Positions 1 through 7,498 are shown, counted from the stretch's first letter. The stretch: DNA of 26,629 nucleotides from Selenomonadaceae bacterium UBA2897 (GCA_002350105.1 DEDT01000055.1:1-26629), one strand, 5' to 3'. Notes: generated from the letters alone by a model not told the origin. Program-made: numbers and translations.

Positions 1-21
1 ACAATGTTACCAAAATTAAAA

Positions 22-1059
22 TCACTTGCCCATGTAGGGCTCGAGGAAGTCGTGCAGGGTCTGGAAATAGAGCGCTTCGTCCTTCTGGCTGGCGACGGCA
101 TGGAGGGCGCCGTCCACAAGCAGGATCTGCTTCGGCGCAGCGGCGTGGTCGTAGAGGATATGCGCCATCTCCGGCGGCACGAGGGTGTCGGCGGTGCCGT
201 GGATGAAGAGGATGGGGAGCTTTTCCTGCGCGACGGCGGCGTAGGGGCTCGCGTCCTTCAGGCTGAATCCTGCGAGATCTTCGCAGCGCCAGTTCATGAT
301 GTCGAGCAGCGGGAAGGATGGCAGGCCAAAGGAGCTCTCGAGCTGCCAGGCGATGAGGTCGTAGGCGCTGGTGTAGCCGCTGTCCTCCACCACCGCCACG
401 ACCTCCGGGGGGAGCGCGCCGCCGATGGGGTGCGAGGTGGCCGAGCCACCCGCCCTGCTCCCGGCTTCGGCGGCCCGGGCTTCGTCTGTCGCCCGGGTGG
501 CGTCCGTCCCCGCCGCGGCGAGCATAACGGTCGCGGCGCCCATGGAGACGCCGTGGAGCACGATCTTTGCCTGCGGGTCCTCTGCGGCGATTTTCTCCGC
601 CCAGAGGTGGATGTCACGGCTCTCGTCGTGGCCGAGGGTGACGAAGCTGCCGTCGCTCATGCCTGCGCCGCGCAGGTCAGGCGTCACGACGTGATAGCCC
701 ATGTGCAGGTAGTGGCTGGCGAGGTACCAGGCGTTCTCCTGCGTGCAGCCGTAGCCGTGCACGATGATGGCCCAGCGATGGCTCCAGCCGCGCGGGGCGA
801 AATGCGTCCCCGCGAGGGATGCGCCATCCGCCGCTTCGATGTGCCAGGACTCGGCGGGGAAGTCCGGCTTCGTGTAGCCCGTGATGCTCGGCGGCATGAT
901 GAGCGCGTAGGCGCGTGGCGGTGCCTGATGGTTGTCGGCCGTGCCGCGCTGCAGGCCGAACTGCACGACGTAGCCGCCGAGAAAGTAGCCCGTGCCGAAC
1001 AGGAACAGCGACGCCATCAGGACGGCCGTGACGAGGAACGTGATGAGGATTTTCTTCAT
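22..1059 (-). CDS. Membrane-anchored alpha/beta hydrolase
   Basis: This 345-residue protein is a predicted serine hydrolase of the alpha/beta-hydrolase superfamily, probably tethered to the outer face of the membrane. Residues 4-31 form one hydrophobic N-terminal segment. The core then shows HGYG near 101-104 (oxyanion-hole region), a PDLRGAG loop near 127-133, the nucleophile elbow GVSMG with Ser172, an acid in HGTAD (Asp291) and the catalytic His320. Residues about 181-216 are an Ala/Gly/Ser-rich insertion between nucleophile and acid, likely a flexible lid. The frame stays open upstream to 1602, but that extension runs antisense to the Uma2-family gene. I chose ATG at 1059 because it begins the membrane segment and has a GAGG-like ribosome site upstream. 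The substrate cannot be told from sequence; an esterase or peptidase is equally possible. Confidence 0.85.
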   Translation of the reverse strand: MKKILITFLVTAVLMASLFLFGTGYFLGGYVVQFGLQRGTADNHQAPPRAYALIMPPSITGYTKPDFPAESWHIEAADGASLAGTHFAPRGWSHRWAIIVHGYGCTQENAWYLASHYLHMGYHVVTPDLRGAGMSDGSFVTLGHDESRDIHLWAEKIAAEDPQAKIVLHGVSMGAATVMLAAAGTDATRATDEARAAEAGSRAGGSATSHPIGGALPPEVVAVVEDSGYTSAYDLIAWQLESSFGLPSFPLLDIMNWRCEDLAGFSLKDASPYAAVAQEKLPILFIHGTADTLVPPEMAHILYDHAAAPKQILLVDGALHAVASQKDEALYFQTLHDFLEPYMGK

Positions 1060-1080
1060 ATTCTTTTGCCTCAAAAAACT

Positions 1081-1109
1081 ATGACACACCCACTGGATAT
1101 GTGTATAAT
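1081..1109 (+). promoter_or_regulatory. Promoter of the Uma2-family gene
   Basis: ATGACA (1081-1086) and a perfect TATAAT (1104-1109) are separated by 17 bp. The start codon follows 25 bp downstream, so the leader would be very short. Confidence 0.6.
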
Positions 1110-1134
1110 ATAAGTAAGAAAGGAGTGTTGGCCT

Positions 1135-1701
1135 ATGATGAATGCAGCACCAGAGTATCCGCCACGTGTGGAGATTATCGACGGCAAGACCATGCTGATG
1201 TCGCCGCGGCCAATGCTCCGACACCACATCGTGGCCGGCAACATCTATTGTATCTTCGCCGAATATCTCGATGGCAAGCTCTGCGCTCCTTTTTTCGGCG
1301 GCGTTGATGTCCATCTGGATGACAAAAACTGGTTCGTCCCAGATGTCATGATCGTCTGTAACCATGATATCATCAAGGAAGATGGCATCTACGGCACGCC
1401 GGACCTCGTCGTGGAGGTGCTTTCCCCGTCCACGATGAAGAACGACCGCGGCCCCAAGCTGCGCGCCTACGCGAAGGCTGGCGTGAAGGAGTATTGGCTG
1501 GTCACGCCCCTCTCCCGCACCATCGAGGTGTACCTGCAGCAGGACGGCGAGCTGGTCCTGGATGAGGTCTATGCCGAGCATTCCGTCTGGGAGCTGGATC
1601 ACATGGATCCAGAGGATCGCGCTGCGGTCAAGATGCAGATCAAAGTATCCCTTTACGATGATTTGTACGTCACCGTAGCCGATGTCTTCCAGCGGCTGTG
1701 A
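1135..1701 (+). CDS. Uma2 family protein (DUF820, PD-(D/E)XK nuclease fold)
   Basis: The 188-residue product has the Uma2/DUF820 hallmarks. There is an N-terminal MSPRP-x3-H segment (residues 22-30), a GVDVHLDD strand followed by WFVPD with Asp70, then GTPDLVVEVLSPST (Asp90, Glu94), a DRGPK segment and KEYWLVTP. Members of this family have a restriction-endonuclease-like fold; they are abundant in cyanobacteria and some Firmicutes, and their cellular role is unsettled. AGGAG sits just before the ATG at 1135, with a consensus promoter directly upstream. The gene ends 3 bp from the end of the convergent acetolactate decarboxylase gene, with no visible terminator between them. It is a solo gene here, so context gives no function. 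Confidence 0.85.
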   Translation: MMNAAPEYPPRVEIIDGKTMLMSPRPMLRHHIVAGNIYCIFAEYLDGKLCAPFFGGVDVHLDDKNWFVPDVMIVCNHDIIKEDGIYGTPDLVVEVLSPSTMKNDRGPKLRAYAKAGVKEYWLVTPLSRTIEVYLQQDGELVLDEVYAEHSVWELDHMDPEDRAAVKMQIKVSLYDDLYVTVADVFQRL

Positions 1702-1704
1702 GTC

Positions 1705-2445
1705 TCATTTCCCCTGCTCGATCTGGGCGATTTCGTCCTGTGAGGCCTTTTGCAGGCTGACGTCGCGGAAGGCCTGGTTGTGCGGCAGGTCCATGGTGAA
1801 GCGGTCGTAGCGGCCGAGGCGCACGGTGCCCGCCGTCATCGCGAGGTCGAAGACGTGGCCGCCCTGCGTGCGGTCAGCCGAGAGGAAGTGCAGGTGCCAC
1901 CCCGGCGTATTGACGCCCGAGAGGTAGCTGGGAAAGTAGAAGCAGACGAGCGTGCCCTCGATATGCTCGAAGGTAAAGCGGCGCTCGTCCGTCTCCAGGA
2001 CTTTCGCGAAGGGCTTGTAGGGTTCCTGCTGCGGCAGCTCCGTGCGCGCGTCGACGCGGCGGAAGCGGCCGTCGATGCGGCCGACATACATATAGTTCAG
2101 GCCGAGGAGCTCGACGCGTGCGTCGAGTTCTTTTTTCAGTGCCTCGATGGAGGATACGGCGCCGAGGTGGATCTCCGCCGCATCCTCGCCGAGCCAGGCG
2201 ACGCTGGCAAAGGGCGTCTGCTCCTCCGGCTTTGCCTCCACCGCGCGCCCGTTGCCCAGTACGCGGTAGCATCGCCCGTCCACGACGATGAGCTCCCCCG
2301 CCACCGCCGCGAAGGTCCCGAGGCCGATGTCCCCGTGCCGCTGCAGCGTGCGCATGTCCGCGCTGCCATAGAAGTTCCCCAGCACCAGCGCCTGCAGCGT
2401 CGAGACCTGATAGATGGCGTCGCGTTCCTGAGTGTTCTGTGTCAT
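1705..2445 (-). CDS. budA: Alpha-acetolactate decarboxylase
   Basis: The enzyme converts (S)-2-acetolactate to (R)-acetoin and CO2 in the cytoplasm, diverting pyruvate-derived acetolactate into the acetoin/butanediol branch. The 246-residue length is normal. The zinc-binding segment is complete: HLH (His184, His186) followed by GGH (His197), within the block GWHLHFLS...GGHVFDLAM. The N-terminal block with the GELIVVDG strand (Glu51) and the YVGRIDGRF segment also match the family. The ATG at 2445 is preceded by a G-run ribosome site and a TTGCCA-17-TATAAT promoter. No acetolactate synthase or regulator lies beside it, so it appears to be a single-gene unit. A foldback repeat begins directly upstream of its promoter. 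Confidence 0.95.
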   Translation of the reverse strand: MTQNTQERDAIYQVSTLQALVLGNFYGSADMRTLQRHGDIGLGTFAAVAGELIVVDGRCYRVLGNGRAVEAKPEEQTPFASVAWLGEDAAEIHLGAVSSIEALKKELDARVELLGLNYMYVGRIDGRFRRVDARTELPQQEPYKPFAKVLETDERRFTFEHIEGTLVCFYFPSYLSGVNTPGWHLHFLSADRTQGGHVFDLAMTAGTVRLGRYDRFTMDLPHNQAFRDVSLQKASQDEIAQIEQGK

Positions 2446-2471
2446 AATAATCCCCCCTGTAAGTTTCTCCC

Positions 2472-2500
2472 ATTATACACGGATATGAAGTTCGTGGCAA
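2472..2500 (-). promoter_or_regulatory. Promoter of acetolactate decarboxylase
   Basis: On the minus strand TTGCCA (2495-2500) and TATAAT (2472-2477) are separated by 17 bp. The promoter ends only 6 bp from the foldback element that starts at 2507. Confidence 0.6.
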
Positions 2501-2506
2501 ACGAAC

Positions 2507-2704
2507 GCCGGGGGCAGGGCACTGCCAACGCTTCGCTGAGAAAATTTGCTACAGGAAAAATTTTCCCAAGAATTAATCCTGAAAAAGTAGTTAAACGCGC
2601 TACGCTTAGACGAAACTACTTTTTCGAGGGGTTTGGTAGGGAAAATTTTTTCTGTTTAACGCAAATTTCCAACGCTGCGCTTTTGGCAGTGCTCTGCCCC
2701 CGGC
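2507..2704. repeat. Foldback element copy 1 (198 bp)
   Basis: This is a long imperfect palindrome filling the gap between the metal-permease stop and the budA promoter. The outer arms 2507-2528 and 2683-2704 pair over 22 nt with one G-T wobble. An inner stem pairs GAAAAAGTAGTT with AACTACTTTTTC. Between them are the conserved family blocks AAATTTGC/GCAAATTT and GGAAAAATTTTCCC/GGGAAAATTTTTTC, and the motif CAACGCTTCGCTGAG. The core recurs at 9525-9666, 11205-11401, 17842-18040 and (half) 23586-23628. No ORF is supported inside it. Confidence 0.85.
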
Positions 2705-2721
2705 TGTATTGAGGCGAATAA

Positions 2722-3573
2722 TTATCGAGCAAAATGTTGCTTGAGGAGCAAGGTAATAAAAAAGATCGTGGCCGCGACGATGACGATGGTGGCGCCGGCG
2801 GCCATGTTGTCGTAGTAGGCGATGAGAAGGCCCGTGATCCCGGAGATGAGCGCGATGGCGACGGAGGCGAGATGGTAGCTCTTGACGTCGCTTGCGACGT
2901 TGCGCGCGGCGGCGGCGGGCAGGACGAGCAGGGCGTTGATGATGAGGATGCCGACCCATTGGATGCTGATGGCGACGACGACCGCGAGCGTGGCGGCGAA
3001 GAGGCTCTCCGTGAGCTGCGCGGGGATGCCGCGGCTGCGGGCAAAGGATGTATTGATGCTGATGAGCAGCAGGCGATTGAATAGGAAGGCCCAGGCGGCC
3101 GTGACGAGGATGGCGACGAGCAGGAGCGCGCCGAGGTCAGCGGGCGTGATGCTGAGGATGTCGCCGATGAGAAAGGATGAGAACTTGTTGAAGCCCCCGC
3201 CGTGGCTCATGATCATGAGGCCGAGGGCGATGGCCGTCGAGGAGAAGACGCCGATGATCGTGTCAGCCGAGGCGCTGCTCTTGCTCTTGATCCAGGTGAC
3301 GAAGATCGCGAAGAGAATGGAGAAGACGATGAGCGACAGGAGCGGCGAGACGGAGCCCAGGAGCACGCCGAGCGCGATGCCCGTGAAGGCGCCGTGGCCG
3401 AGGGAGTCGGAGAAGAAGGCCATGCGGTTCGAGACGACCATGGTCGAGAGCAGGCCGAAGAGCGGCGTCACGAGGAGGATGGCGAGAAAGGCGTTCTTCA
3501 TGAAGAGGTGCCCCGCCCATTCAAAGGGCAGCAGCGTGTCCATGAGGCCGTAGATGGCGGTCAAAATTTCCAT
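2722..3573 (-). CDS. Zinc/manganese-type ABC transporter permease (ZnuB/MntC family)
   Basis: This 283-residue polytopic protein belongs to the ABC-3 permease family, which imports Zn2+, Mn2+ or Fe2+. About eight hydrophobic segments span the length. Family blocks include the SDSLGHGAFTGIALG segment near residues 36-50 and the IQWVGILIINALLVLPAAAARN segment near 204-225. It is the partner of the ATPase gene upstream on the same strand, separated by 132 bp containing no other gene. AAAGGAG lies upstream of the ATG at 3573. No substrate-binding lipoprotein is encoded next to the pair, so the solute-binding component must be elsewhere, and the metal cannot be assigned. The gene is followed directly by a foldback element rather than a conventional terminator. 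Confidence 0.9.
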   Translation of the reverse strand: MEILTAIYGLMDTLLPFEWAGHLFMKNAFLAILLVTPLFGLLSTMVVSNRMAFFSDSLGHGAFTGIALGVLLGSVSPLLSLIVFSILFAIFVTWIKSKSSASADTIIGVFSSTAIALGLMIMSHGGGFNKFSSFLIGDILSITPADLGALLLVAILVTAAWAFLFNRLLLISINTSFARSRGIPAQLTESLFAATLAVVVAISIQWVGILIINALLVLPAAAARNVASDVKSYHLASVAIALISGITGLLIAYYDNMAAGATIVIVAATIFFITLLLKQHFAR

Positions 3574-3705
3574 ATAAAAAGGGATCTCCTTTCACCACGA
3601 AGCATGAAGCAAAAGCATAACACACAGCCTATCCGCATGGGGCAGGCTTTTGGCGGAGATTGGGGTGGCGCACAGCATGGCTGCCCTCCCCTGCTCCGTT
3701 GCCGC

Positions 3706-4533
3706 TCAGTCGCGGCTGTCGAGGACCTGGCCCGCGGGAATCTGCGCGGCGGCCTCACTGGTGCTCTCGCCCGCGAGCATGCCGAAGATCTGCCGCGTGC
3801 GCGGGTCGGTGAAGACCTCCTGCGGCGTGCCGTTGCAGATGACGCCCTTATTGAGGAGCACGACCTGGTCGGCGTGCTTCGCGACCATGTTGAGGTCGTG
3901 GGAGATGAGCAGGATGGCCATATCTTCCTTGGCGCGCAGGTCGGCGACAATCTCGTAGAAGAGCTCGAGGCCGTTCTGGTCGACGCCGGAGACGGGCTCA
4001 TCGAGGAGCAGGAGGTCGGGCATCGGGTCGAGGGCGAGCGCGAGCAGGACGCGCTGGAGTTCGCCGCCCGAGAGTGCGCCGAGGCGGCGGCTAAGCAGGC
4101 TCTCCGCGTGGACGCGCGCGAGGCTCGCGAGGATGCGCGGGCGCAGCTTCCTGGCGGAGCAGAGCCAGACGGGGCGGCGGCTGAGGCTGGCCATGAAGAG
4201 GTCTTCGACGGAGATGGGCGCGCTGACGTCGAAGCGCAGGTATTGCGGCACGTAGCCGATGGTCGGGTGGCCGGTGTGGCGGCCCTTGGCGTCGACGTAG
4301 TGGAGGTTGCCCGTGTGCGGGACTTCGCCGAGGATGGCGCGCATGAGGGTGCTTTTGCCGGCGCCGTTGGGGCCGATGAGGGCCGTGAGCTGGCCGCAGT
4401 GCATGTGGAGGTTGACGTGTTCGAAGATGGTGAGGCGGCCGGCGCGGACGCCGAAGTCTTCGATTTTCGTGCAGCAGAGCTTGCTGCAGTCTCCGCAGGA
4501 AGCGGCGCTATGGTGCAGGATAGTTTTAAACAT
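3706..4533 (-). CDS. Zinc/manganese-type ABC transporter ATP-binding protein (ZnuC/MntB family)
   Basis: The 275-residue protein energises metal import through the permease encoded downstream. Walker A is GPNGAGKS (residues 54-61), followed by a Q-loop in YVPQY, the signature LSGGE (154-158), Walker B LLLLDEP (174-180) and the switch His212. The first 25 residues are an extension before the ABC fold that carries HH near 7-8 and four Cys (13, 16, 20, 21). This could bind metal, although I recall similar Cys-containing N-termini in related anaerobe proteins. The ATG at 4533 was taken because it opens this extension; the ribosome site (AAGGA about 15 nt upstream) is weak, so a later start is possible. 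Confidence 0.9.
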   Translation of the reverse strand: MFKTILHHSAASCGDCSKLCCTKIEDFGVRAGRLTIFEHVNLHMHCGQLTALIGPNGAGKSTLMRAILGEVPHTGNLHYVDAKGRHTGHPTIGYVPQYLRFDVSAPISVEDLFMASLSRRPVWLCSARKLRPRILASLARVHAESLLSRRLGALSGGELQRVLLALALDPMPDLLLLDEPVSGVDQNGLELFYEIVADLRAKEDMAILLISHDLNMVAKHADQVVLLNKGVICNGTPQEVFTDPRTRQIFGMLAGESTSEAAAQIPAGQVLDSRD

Positions 4534-4557
4534 AAGATGCTTTGAGTCCTTTCGAGG

Positions 4558-4610
4558 TCGAGGCCAGCGACCGGTGATGAAATGGCTAGGTTCGAGGCTG
4601 GCGACCGGTG
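4558..4610. repeat. Short direct repeat pair, GC-rich
   Basis: Positions 4558-4576 and 4592-4610 are 19-nt direct repeats (TCGAGGC..GCGACCGGTG) that differ at two bases. They lie upstream of the metal ATPase gene. The second copy is preceded by G, giving GTTCGAGGC, a motif that recurs in other intergenic regions of the window. Confidence 0.6.
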
Positions 4611-4693
4611 GTGACTGGCACCTCGGCTCGAGCCTGCATACGCCATTCCCTCACCTACGCTTGCGCCTGATACAGTCAGTACGTCACGTCTGC

Positions 4694-4722
4694 TTGCAAT
4701 TTCACATAAGCTGACGTATAAT
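4694..4722 (+). promoter_or_regulatory. Promoter reading antisense through the small peptide gene
   Basis: TTGCAA (4694-4699) and TATAAT (4717-4722) are separated by 17 bp. No plausible protein gene follows on this strand before 5149. A transcript from about 4729 would run antisense to the whole 4816-4878 peptide gene and could end at the plus-strand terminator near 5008. It is a candidate antitoxin RNA promoter. Confidence 0.5.
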
Positions 4723-4773
4723 ATACATAGATGAAGGCACCGCCTAGCGGCCGCCCTCACAGAGTTATCTTAC

Positions 4774-4813
4774 AAAAAGAACAGCCTGCAAGTGTGGTTA
4801 GCTAGAGGCGGTT
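4774..4813 (-). terminator. Terminator of the small hydrophobic peptide gene
   Basis: On the minus strand AACCGCCT (4806-4813) pairs with AGGCTGTT (4780-4787) with one mismatch, and is followed by a T5 run (4774-4778). It begins 3 bp after the peptide stop codon, as is common for type I toxin genes. Confidence 0.6.
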
Positions 4814-4815
4814 CG

Positions 4816-4878
4816 TCACTTTCTGGTTTCTATGAGAATCAACCAGATTAGCAGGAGTGCTAAAATGAGCTGTTCCAT
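4816..4878 (-). CDS. Small hydrophobic peptide, candidate type I toxin
   Basis: This 20-codon ORF encodes a peptide with Met-Glu-Gln, then an unbroken run of Leu, Ile, Ala and Trp able to span a membrane, and a charged tail ending in Glu-Thr-Arg-Lys. That is the layout of holin-like and Fst/Ibs-type type I toxins. A GGGGG ribosome site lies about 9 nt upstream. An in-frame ATG five codons earlier would give 25 residues, but it would consume that ribosome site. The gene has its own promoter (TTGCCG-18-TATAAT), a leader of about 70 nt and an immediate intrinsic terminator. An opposing promoter lies beyond its 3' end. I cannot assign it to a named family; the toxin role is inferred from architecture. 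Confidence 0.55.
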   Translation of the reverse strand: MEQLILALLLIWLILIETRK

Positions 4879-4954
4879 AGGCCTGACCCCCATTCCGAGG
4901 GCATTGTGTTCGAGCGTTAGCGCGCTCTGACCGCCAAACGGCACCTATGCGTTC

Positions 4955-4984
4955 ATTATAGCATGACTGTCAATCAGCCGGCAA
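4955..4984 (-). promoter_or_regulatory. Promoter of the small hydrophobic peptide gene
   Basis: On the minus strand TTGCCG (4979-4984) and a perfect TATAAT (4955-4960) are separated by 18 bp. The -35 lies inside the plus-strand terminator hairpin. The predicted leader contains a GAGCG/CGCTC hairpin. Confidence 0.55.
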
Positions 4985-5008
4985 GGTTACGCCTTGCCGG
5001 TCTTTTTG
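4978..5008 (+). terminator. Intrinsic terminator, possible end of antisense RNA
   Basis: A perfect 9-bp stem, CCGGCAAGG (4978-4986) and CCTTGCCGG (4992-5000), has a 5-nt loop and is followed by TCTTTTTG. No plus-strand protein gene ends nearby, so it most likely terminates an RNA started at about 4729. Confidence 0.75.
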
Positions 5009-5053
5009 TATATACAGGTGTGAATATTTTTTCTATAATGTAACAGATAGACG

Positions 5054-5082
5054 TTGACAAATCGCTTTATTACGGCTATAAT
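5054..5082 (+). promoter_or_regulatory. Consensus promoter of the symporter gene
   Basis: This is a perfect sigma-70-type promoter, TTGACA (5054-5059), 17 bp, TATAAT (5077-5082). The 11-nt string CTATAATGTAA, which includes this -10, also occurs at about 5033-5043, giving a duplicated -10-like block. Confidence 0.8.
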
Positions 5083-5148
5083 GTAAACCATATTAAACAT
5101 GTATGATTTATTAAAATCATGATATTCCATGTAGAAAGAAGGATTTTT

Positions 5149-6468
5149 ATGGCGGATAGCAAACAGACGGTGGATGAGCAGGCACAGGCAGCGATCCGGC
5201 GGCATCGGCAGGAGGGGAAGCAGCGACAGTTCGCGCTGTGGATTGGCGCACTGATTTTGGGCGGCATCCTGGGGACCTTAGGGATACAGCCTTTAAATGA
5301 GCTTTTTAATTTCGTGGCGACGGTGTTTACGCGGCTGTTCCAGTTCGTGGCGGTGCCGACGATCGCGTTGGCGGTGATCACGACGCTTTCGGCACTGGGC
5401 GCGCAGGAGAATACGGGACGCATCTTCGGCCATGCGGTGACGTACACGCTGCTGACAACGGTCTCGGCGGCGGCCATCGGGCTGGCGCTGTACCTCTGGA
5501 TTGCTCCGGGCAACCTGCCCGCGGATGTCGTGGGTGCGGGCGTGAGCGATGTGCCGGTACAGAAGCTTGGCTCGCTGTCGTATTACGATCATTTCCTCTC
5601 GGTCATCCCGAATAACTTCGTGCAGCCTTTCGCGACGGGCAACGTGCTGTCCGTGATGCTCGTGTCGGCGGCCGTGGGCCTCGCACTGGCCTTCATGCCG
5701 AAGACGGAGAACCGGCAGGCGCTGGTGCGCGTGCTGTATGGGGCGCAGGAGCTGCTGTTTACCCTGATCCGTGCCCTCCTCTTCATCCTGCCGGTGGGCA
5801 TCCTCGCCTTCGCGGGGCAGCTGACGGCGCAGATCGCGGCGGGCGTCATCGTGGGTGCTCTCGGTCAGTATGTGGCCGTGGTGCTTGGCGGCAACGTGAT
5901 CCAGTTCTTCGTGGTGCTGCCGCTGTTCCTGCTGGTGCGCGGGCTGAATCCTGTGCATGTGTTCCGCAAGATGTCCCCTGCCCTCGCCGTGGCGCTCTTC
6001 ACGAAGAGCTCGGCGGGCACGCTGCCGGTGACGCTGGCCTCGGCGGAGAACAACCTGCAGGTCGATCGCCGCGTGTCGCGCTTCGTGCTGCCGATCTGCA
6101 CGACCATCAACATGAATGGCTGCGCGGCGTTCATCCTCGTGACGTCCCTGTTCGTGATGCAGAATGCGGGCTTTGATCTGAGTTTCGGCACGATGCTGGC
6201 ATGGCTATGCATCGCAGTGCTGGCGGCCGTCGGCAATGCGGGCGTGCCCATGGGGTGCTATTTCCTCACGCTGTCGCTGATGAGCTCCATCGGCGCGCCG
6301 ATCGGCCTCATGGGCATCATCCTCCCCATCTACGCCATCATCGATATGGTAGAGACGGCGGAAAATGTGTGGTCGGATTCCTGCGTCTGCGCGATGACGG
6401 ATCACGACCTGCAGGGTAAGCTCGGCCCTGCGCAGAAGGCGCAGGACGGCGATCCGCTGTTCGAGTAA
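5149..6468 (+). CDS. Dicarboxylate/amino acid:cation symporter (DAACS, GltP/DctA-like)
   Basis: The 439-residue inner-membrane protein belongs to the sodium/proton-coupled glutamate-dicarboxylate family. Its diagnostic blocks are present: KSSAGTLPVTLASAE (286-300), the equivalent of the reentrant-loop serine-rich motif, and TTINMNGCAAF (318-328), the cation- and substrate-binding TM7 motif. Eight or more hydrophobic segments cover residues 27-400. The frame is open from 5119, but I chose ATG 5149 because GAAGGA sits just upstream, and a perfect promoter lies at 5054-5082. The gene is monocistronic, ending at a strong terminator. The residue Cys325 after NMNG, where many relatives have Thr, and the C-terminal changes leave the exact substrate (glutamate, C4-dicarboxylate, serine) open. 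Confidence 0.9.
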   Translation: MADSKQTVDEQAQAAIRRHRQEGKQRQFALWIGALILGGILGTLGIQPLNELFNFVATVFTRLFQFVAVPTIALAVITTLSALGAQENTGRIFGHAVTYTLLTTVSAAAIGLALYLWIAPGNLPADVVGAGVSDVPVQKLGSLSYYDHFLSVIPNNFVQPFATGNVLSVMLVSAAVGLALAFMPKTENRQALVRVLYGAQELLFTLIRALLFILPVGILAFAGQLTAQIAAGVIVGALGQYVAVVLGGNVIQFFVVLPLFLLVRGLNPVHVFRKMSPALAVALFTKSSAGTLPVTLASAENNLQVDRRVSRFVLPICTTINMNGCAAFILVTSLFVMQNAGFDLSFGTMLAWLCIAVLAAVGNAGVPMGCYFLTLSLMSSIGAPIGLMGIILPIYAIIDMVETAENVWSDSCVCAMTDHDLQGKLGPAQKAQDGDPLFE

Positions 6469-6486
6469 GGCTAAAAAACGAATACA

Positions 6487-6527
6487 GAAAAGCGGCCGCG
6501 AAGGCAGAAATTTCGCGGCCGCTTTTT
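6487..6527. terminator. Bidirectional intrinsic terminator
   Basis: AAAGCGGCCGCGAA and TTCGCGGCCGCTTT form a 14-bp perfect stem around an 8-10-nt loop, with A/T runs on both sides. It serves the symporter (+) and the convergent LysR gene (-). Confidence 0.9.
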
Positions 6528-6566
6528 GGCGTGTAACAAAAGAATTCAGGATAGTCCCCTCCCCTT

Positions 6567-7484
6567 TCATTCGCCCCAGGAGTCGTCTCCCAGCGTGTCC
6601 GGCTTTTTCCCGGCGAAGTGCTTGATGATGAACTGTTGGAAGCGCAGCGCGGCGGGGCTCAGGGGGCGGTTCGCATTCCAGGCGATGCCAACGGCGCGGC
6701 GGCAGGTCGGGAAGGAGATGGGGATGTAGACGATGCCGAGGTGGTCGGTGCTGGGGATGTGCGGCAGCAGGCTCACGCCGAGGCGCGCGGCCACGAGGCT
6801 CGCAAGCGTATTGACGTCGTCGCCCTCGAACACGACCTCCGGATGACTCGACGCCAGCTCGAAGGACTGGTCCACGACCATGCGCAGGCTGTAGGAGGGC
6901 TTCATCGTGATGAGCGGCTCCGACTCCAGCTCGCTGAGCTCGATGCTCGCGCGCACGGCCAGCGGATGATCCTTCGGCACGACGGCGAAGAGCTCCTCCG
7001 ACCAGAGGTAGTTCCAGGCGAGGTTGTCGGACATGACCATATTCGAGCAGAGGCAGAGGTCCGTCTTGCCCTCCGCGACCTGCTGGGCGAGATAGGCGGA
7101 GTTGTTCTGGTTCAGCTTGATGCGGATCTGCGGGTAGCGCGCGTGGAATTCGCTGAGGAGCATTGGCAGGATGTAGCCGCCGAAGGAATGCAGGAACGAG
7201 AGGTTCACGACGCCGCTGTTCCCCTCCGTCGTCGCCGCGATCTCCTGCTGCGCCGTCGCGAGCTCCCTGAGCACCCGGTCGACATGAAAGAGGAAGTGCT
7301 CCCCTGCCGAGGTCAGCGTCGCGCCCTGTCCCGTGCGGTGCAGCAGCTGCGTGCCGAGCTCATCCTCCAGCTTCGCGATGGAGCGGCTCAGCGCCGACTG
7401 CGAGACGGAGCAGGCCTGCGCCGCTTTCGTGAACTGATGGATGTTGGCGAGCGACTGAAAGTATTTGAGCTGTGATAATTCCAT
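6567..7484 (-). CDS. LysR-family transcriptional regulator
   Basis: The 305-residue protein has the standard LTTR layout. The winged HTH occupies residues about 1-60 (MELSQLKYFQSLA start, TKAAQACSVSQSALSRSIAKLE recognition region). A linker helix follows, and then a periplasmic-binding-protein-like effector domain from about residue 90. AAAGGAG precedes the ATG at 7484. It is divergent from the MFS transporter gene, the usual arrangement for a LysR activator and its target, so it probably controls that transporter and itself. The 369-bp intergenic region contains three ATGCATA motifs that are candidate sites. The effector is unknown. Confidence 0.93.
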   Translation of the reverse strand: MELSQLKYFQSLANIHQFTKAAQACSVSQSALSRSIAKLEDELGTQLLHRTGQGATLTSAGEHFLFHVDRVLRELATAQQEIAATTEGNSGVVNLSFLHSFGGYILPMLLSEFHARYPQIRIKLNQNNSAYLAQQVAEGKTDLCLCSNMVMSDNLAWNYLWSEELFAVVPKDHPLAVRASIELSELESEPLITMKPSYSLRMVVDQSFELASSHPEVVFEGDDVNTLASLVAARLGVSLLPHIPSTDHLGIVYIPISFPTCRRAVGIAWNANRPLSPAALRFQQFIIKHFAGKKPDTLGDDSWGE

Positions 7485-7498
7485 AACGATCTCCTTTC

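Noticed and set aside
1060..1602. N-terminal extension of the alpha/beta hydrolase frame
   Set aside because: It overlaps antisense with the promoter and most of the Uma2-family gene. A membrane-anchor start with a ribosome site exists at 1059.
2507..2704. Foldback copies as simple transcription terminators
   Set aside because: They lack a stem directly followed by a T-run, are about 200 bp long, and occur upstream as well as downstream of genes. Termination may be a side effect but does not explain the family.
3202..4545. Long plus-strand open frame (447 codons) over the metal transporter genes
   Set aside because: It is antisense to genes with complete ABC motifs, its translation is Asp/Glu/Arg-rich with no family blocks, and it lacks a promoter or ribosome site. 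It is an open-frame artefact of GC-rich codon bias.
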